Positions 35,066 to 38,094 of a DNA stretch of 38,094 nucleotides are shown here, piece after piece; position 1 is the first letter of the stretch; every line of letters starts with the position of its first letter. The notes under the pieces are model-generated. The model made no database searches, was not told the origin of the DNA, and saw nothing but the letters and a program-made list of their open reading frames with translations. This stretch comes from an uncultured Geobacter sp. GTDB taxonomy: Bacteria; Desulfobacterota; Desulfuromonadia; Geobacterales; DSM-12255. The position numbers were made by a program, and so were the translations under genes. The stretch spans positions 1 through 38,094 of the forward strand of contig CALMBF010000017.1 in NCBI GenBank assembly GCA_937860145.1, read 5' to 3'.

Positions 35066-35186
35066 TATGTGGATAGACGACAATACTAAACCATCCGCGA
35101 GGATGGGGCGGAAAGCCCACGGGTCTCATGCAGACAGCCGGGTTGCCGAAATATCATGACGATATGTGGCGCCCGGCTTTTTTTTT
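35066..35186 (+). promoter_or_regulatory. GEMM-Ib riboswitch (3',3'-cGAMP type) with overlapping terminator
   Basis: The aptamer (about 35066-35156) has the GEMM-I architecture: AATACTAAACC (35082-35092), a CCATCC-GCGA-GGATGG hairpin (35091-35106) with a GNRA loop, GGCGGAAAGCC (35106-35116), a second hairpin from GGGTCT (35121-35126) and the 3' strand AGCCGGGTTGCCGAAATATC (35136-35155). The ligand-determining base aligned with G20 of the V. cholerae Vc2 aptamer is A35085, the hallmark of the cGAMP-sensing GEMM-Ib class of Geobacter. An alternative terminator stem pairs 35136-35142 with 35172-35178, 35145-35147 with 35168-35170 and 35151-35155 with 35161-35165, followed by nine Ts (35178-35186). 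It reuses the aptamer 3' strand, so ligand binding should prevent termination: an ON switch for the gene at 35276. Class assignment is strong; ligand preference is inferred from one base. Confidence 0.88.
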
Positions 35187-35275
35187 GCCTACTCAATGGG
35201 GCCGTGCGTCAAAACGGCTGGCGGGAGCAGGTTCCGCCGCCATGCCGCATTCTGTTGCAGCTGAAAGGAGCATGT

Positions 35276-35875
35276 ATGAAGCGTATCGCAGTAACAGTTG
35301 TCGGTATAGCCATGCTGGGATTGCCGCTGGCCCAATCGGCGTCTGCCGAGGTCAATGTCAATGTCAACGTCGGTGTGCCGGCGCCGCCATTGCCACCCCT
35401 GCCGGTCCCTCCCCCGCTCGTGCTGCCGGCTCCACCGGAGTTTATCCTCCCGCCCGCCCTTGGTGTGTACGTAGCCGTTGGGGTACCTCACGATCTGTTT
35501 TATATCGGGGGGACCTACTATCTCTACAAGGATGACCGCTGGTACAGGGGGCGGTATTACAACGGACCGTGGGACCGGGTGGAGCGCCGCCATATCCCGC
35601 CGGGATTGCGTAAACATAAATTTGAGCGCATCCGCTACTACCGCGACGAAGAGTACCGTCGCTACCGTGACGACCACGATCATTATCGAGGCAGACACTT
35701 CAAGCCCGAAAAGGAGTGGAAGGAGGAGCGCAAGGCTGAGCGCAAGGAAGAAAAGGAGCGGCGCAAGGCTGAGCGCAGGGAGGAGAAGGAGCGGCGCAAG
35801 GAGGAGCGGCGCTACGAAAAAGAGGAGCGCAAGTACGAGCGGGGCGAAGGCCATGGCCGTGGTCGTAACGACTAG
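35276..35875 (+). CDS. Exported protein with Pro-rich segment, WYRGRYYNGPW motif and charged helical tail
   Basis: 199 residues, no assigned function. A Sec signal peptide (1-24, cleavage probably after ASA) leads into alternating VNVNVNV (26-32) and a proline-rich stretch (35-61). A compact aromatic region follows: LFYIGGTYYLYKDDRWYRGR (74-93), then GPW and HIPPGLRKH. From about 145 to 190 the chain is almost only Glu, Lys and Arg in ERRKEE-like repeats, likely a long single alpha helix. The ATG at 35276 is 5 bases after AAAGGAG (35264-35270). I recall similar signal-VNV-PPP-WYR proteins from Geobacter. Control by the cGAMP-type riboswitch upstream suggests a role in surface or electron-transfer physiology; that is inference. 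Confidence 0.85.
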   Translation: MKRIAVTVVGIAMLGLPLAQSASAEVNVNVNVGVPAPPLPPLPVPPPLVLPAPPEFILPPALGVYVAVGVPHDLFYIGGTYYLYKDDRWYRGRYYNGPWDRVERRHIPPGLRKHKFERIRYYRDEEYRRYRDDHDHYRGRHFKPEKEWKEERKAERKEEKERRKAERREEKERRKEERRYEKEERKYERGEGHGRGRND

Positions 35876-35909
35876 TCGCTGTCGCTATTGCTTGGATATG
35901 AGGAACGGA

Positions 35910-35943
35910 AAAAGGGCTGCCTTCACCAGAAGGCAGCCCTTTT
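35910..35943. terminator. Bidirectional terminator between convergent genes
   Basis: Perfect 15 bp stem (35910-35924 with 35929-35943), loop ACCA, with A-run and T-run on either side. It lies between the exported protein gene (plus strand) and the methyltransferase (minus strand) and can serve both. Confidence 0.92.
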
Positions 35944-35978
35944 AAATTGCCGGCCAATACTTCCCGTCGGTGCGTGGT

Positions 35979-36710
35979 TCATTTCCTCCCCGTTGCAAGT
36001 ACCAGGAGCATGTCGTCCAGAATATCGTCGGAGGTGAACCGGATGTTGTGTATCCGTTTGAACTCTTCGTCTGCGGAGCGGTAAAGGTCGCGGATGGCAT
36101 CCATGTTCTCCCGGGGGATGGCGCCGTTGTCGATCCACTTGTTCACCGATTCCTCAGTGACATACTCTAGATCTGCCACGTTCTGGAACCCCTGGTTTTT
36201 CAGGGCGGTGGACATGTCCGACGGCATGAGGTAGTTGCGTCGCGCCGGGTTGCGCAGTTTCTGGATGGCGAAGGCCAGCTCACGGTCACTGGTACCGTAG
36301 GCGGTGAGGTGGCAGAGGACAACAGTCCCTCCGGGTTTCAGCACGCGGTAAATCTCCGGGATTGCCTTGTCCAACCTGGCAAACTGCAACCCCTGGCGGC
36401 AGACGACCGCATCGAAGCTGTCGTTCGGGAAGGGGAGTTCCTCCACCGGGGCAAAGACGATCTCATCCATGCACCCCTCGGCGTATTGTGCCATCTCCGG
36501 GCTGATGTCCAGGCCAACCACCTTTTTCACCTTGCCGAAGAATTCGCGGGCAATAAGGCCGGTCCCTGTGGCGATATCCAGGACAAGGGCGTCCGGACCG
36601 GCTCCGGAGAGCTCGTAGATGCGGCGGATCAGTGTCTGGTCCTCAACCCAGTTGGAAGAGTGGTTGTACTTAGCAGCCCGGTTCCTGAAATGAATGCTGG
36701 CATTTTCCAT
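35979..36710 (-). CDS. Class I SAM-dependent methyltransferase
   Basis: 243 residues of the Methyltransf_11/UbiE-like type. The SAM-binding motif I VLDIATGTG is at 43-51, the acidic end of beta 2 at GLDIS (66-70), and the later motifs PFPNDSFDAVVCRQGLQF (93-110) and RVLKPGGTVVL (122-132) follow in order. The substrate cannot be read from the sequence; quinone, lipid or small-molecule methylation are all possible. The start at 36710 is preceded by AAAGG on the minus strand. It lies 79 bp downstream of the radical SAM gene on the same strand, so the two may be co-transcribed. Confidence 0.9.
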   Translation of the reverse strand: MENASIHFRNRAAKYNHSSNWVEDQTLIRRIYELSGAGPDALVLDIATGTGLIAREFFGKVKKVVGLDISPEMAQYAEGCMDEIVFAPVEELPFPNDSFDAVVCRQGLQFARLDKAIPEIYRVLKPGGTVVLCHLTAYGTSDRELAFAIQKLRNPARRNYLMPSDMSTALKNQGFQNVADLEYVTEESVNKWIDNGAIPRENMDAIRDLYRSADEEFKRIHNIRFTSDDILDDMLLVLATGRK

Positions 36711-36789
36711 GGTATGGCCTTTCTGTCAATATCGCTGTCGGTCGAGGCGAGTGAATATATCCGTCACGACCCTGTCTGCACGTGCTTCC

Positions 36790-38091
36790 CTACATGGTGA
36801 ATCCCTTCAGCCGTTCCGCCCTGATCTCCAGAAGTTCGGCGAAGGCCGCCCGCAGCGTCGGCTCGGGGAGGTCGGTGAGGTTGATGATGGCGTCGTCAGG
36901 GTCATTGACCTTCCGTTCCGCCAGGGTCTCCAGGTAGGCGATGTGGTCGGTGATATACCCCTTCTCCACGGCCATGTCGTAGATCTTCGTCCCCGGGAAG
37001 GGGGTCAGGTATTTGATGGAGATGGGGATGACCTCGCTTTTCCTGCAGAAATCCATCATCTTCCGAAGCGATTCCTCGCTCTCCCCCGGCAGGCCGACGA
37101 TGAGGTTGGCGGCCACCTTGATCCCCGCCTTTACCGTCTCGGTCACGGCAAACTCGATCTCCTCCACCTTCGTCGCCTTGTCCGCCAGGTCAAGGACCGT
37201 CTGGTCCACTGACTCCACGCCGTACCAGATGTCCCGGCAGCCACACTTGTGCATGTAGGCAAGGAGCTCCGGCTGGATCTTCTCCACGCGGGTGGAGCAG
37301 GTCCAGGTGAGCTTGTATTTCGCGAGTACGTCGCAGATCTGGTAGGTCCGCTTCAGGTCGGAGGTAAAGGTGAGGTCGTTGACGTAGAAGTACTTTATGC
37401 GGTGTTTGGCCACCAGGTCTCCCACTTCCCGGTCGAAGCGCTCCGGGCTCTTGTAGGAGAGCTTGTGCATGTTGAGGAAGCAGAAGGAGCAGCGGCCGTA
37501 GCACCCCCGGGAGGTGGTTATCCCCAGTTCCGGGATTTCCGGGTCTTTCTGTACCGACGGGAAGAGGAAGAGGTCGGGGATGGGGAGCACGTCCAGGTCC
37601 ATCAGCTGAGGACGGCGGGGGGTAAATTTCACCGTGTCGTCCAGGACCAGGCCGAGGCCGGCAATTGCGGTGGCGCCGTCCGGGGTTCCCCCCTTCTCGA
37701 TGTGGTCCAGGAGCTCCAGCAGGGTTGCCTCTCCCTCTCCCAGAATCGTGTAGTCCGGCTTGAGACCGGTCATGATCGGCTCAGGGATGGAGGAGACCAG
37801 TGCTCCGCCGATGATCGTGATAATCCCCGGATTCAGTTCCCGTACCCTGTTCATCACCCGGAGATTGACCGGGTAGGAGTCGATGAAGGTCGGCATGGCC
37901 AGAACCCCGCCGCGTACCGCCGCATCGGCGCAGGCCTCCTCGAAGTCCTCCCCCATGCGGAGGTCGCGGATCTTGACCTGCCAGCCGGCGAGCTTTGCCA
38001 CGGTGGCGATGTGGCTCACCCCCTCCGTGGGGGTCTCCAGGAGGAACTCCCGGTTGGGCGTCGGCACCTGGGGGGAGGTGGGGAGGATCAT
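36790..38091 (-). CDS. B12-binding-type radical SAM protein, possibly 5' truncated
   Basis: At least 433 residues. The N-terminal part (about 1-135) looks like a cobalamin-binding Rossmann domain (GGVLAMPTFIDSYPVN, IITIIGGALVSSIPEP, DYTILGEGEATLLELL). The radical SAM motif CxxxCxxC is at C197, C201, C204 (TSRGCYGRCSFCF), and the core continues with WYGVES and ANLIVGLPGESEES. The first possible ATG is at 38091, three bases from the window edge, so the true start may be outside. No histidine of the canonical DxHxxG B12 motif is visible, so cobalamin binding is not certain. Families of this layout do methylations or ring rearrangements; the neighbouring methyltransferase may act in the same pathway. 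Confidence 0.85.
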   Translation of the reverse strand: MILPTSPQVPTPNREFLLETPTEGVSHIATVAKLAGWQVKIRDLRMGEDFEEACADAAVRGGVLAMPTFIDSYPVNLRVMNRVRELNPGIITIIGGALVSSIPEPIMTGLKPDYTILGEGEATLLELLDHIEKGGTPDGATAIAGLGLVLDDTVKFTPRRPQLMDLDVLPIPDLFLFPSVQKDPEIPELGITTSRGCYGRCSFCFLNMHKLSYKSPERFDREVGDLVAKHRIKYFYVNDLTFTSDLKRTYQICDVLAKYKLTWTCSTRVEKIQPELLAYMHKCGCRDIWYGVESVDQTVLDLADKATKVEEIEFAVTETVKAGIKVAANLIVGLPGESEESLRKMMDFCRKSEVIPISIKYLTPFPGTKIYDMAVEKGYITDHIAYLETLAERKVNDPDDAIINLTDLPEPTLRAAFAELLEIRAERLKGFTM

Positions 38092-38094
38092 GGT

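Noticed and set aside
34899-35159. 86-codon reading frame across the riboswitch
   Set aside because: It runs through the rplQ terminator T-run and the aptamer, has no ribosome binding site and no recognisable product; the RNA structures explain this DNA better.

Overview
The window is a chromosomal segment from a Geobacter-like bacterium (Desulfuromonadia/Geobacterales). Three things point there: close protein-level resemblance of EF-Tu, RpoB and RpoC to Geobacter sequences as I remember them, a GEMM-Ib (3',3'-cGAMP type) riboswitch of the kind concentrated in Geobacter, and a secreted VNVNV/Pro-rich/WYRGRYYNGPW protein typical of that group. No species is claimed.

Layout. (1) 1-1875: a bidirectional hairpin terminator, then a YgiQ-type radical SAM protein. 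(2) 1920-4215: a strong sigma70-type promoter drives tRNA-Thr(TGT)-Tyr(GTA)-Gly(TCC)-Thr(GGT)-tuf1, the same order as the E. coli tufB operon, followed by rpmG, tRNA-Trp and secE. (3) 4229-15644: nusG, rplKAJL and rpoBC, with an L10-leader-like RNA before rplJ, an attenuator-like hairpin between rplL and rpoB, and a terminator overlapping the rpoC stop. (4) 15663-34912: a new promoter and then the fused str, S10, spc and alpha clusters: rpsL-rpsG-fusA-tuf2-rpsJ-rplCDWB-rpsS-rplV-rpsC-rplP-rpmC-rpsQ-rplNXE-rpsN-rpsH-rplFR-rpsE-rpmD-rplO-secY-adk-map-rpmJ-rpsMKD-rpoA-rplQ, ended by a strong terminator. infA is not in its common place between map and rpmJ. (5) 34913-35943: an intergenic region with a cGAMP-type riboswitch and overlapping terminator controlling a small exported protein, closed by a bidirectional terminator. 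(6) 35979-38091, minus strand: a B12-binding-type radical SAM protein, possibly cut at its 5' end by the window, and a class I SAM methyltransferase.

How it works together. 44 protein genes from tuf1 to rplQ encode translation factors, ribosomal proteins, all large RNA polymerase subunits, the Sec translocon core (SecE, SecY), NusG, adenylate kinase and methionine aminopeptidase, packed with gaps mostly under 35 bp. About 30 percent start with TTG or GTG. The two tuf genes are nearly identical direct repeats 16.2 kb apart. The core is conserved and conventional. The most interesting element is the riboswitch-controlled accessory gene just past the end of the ribosomal cluster.
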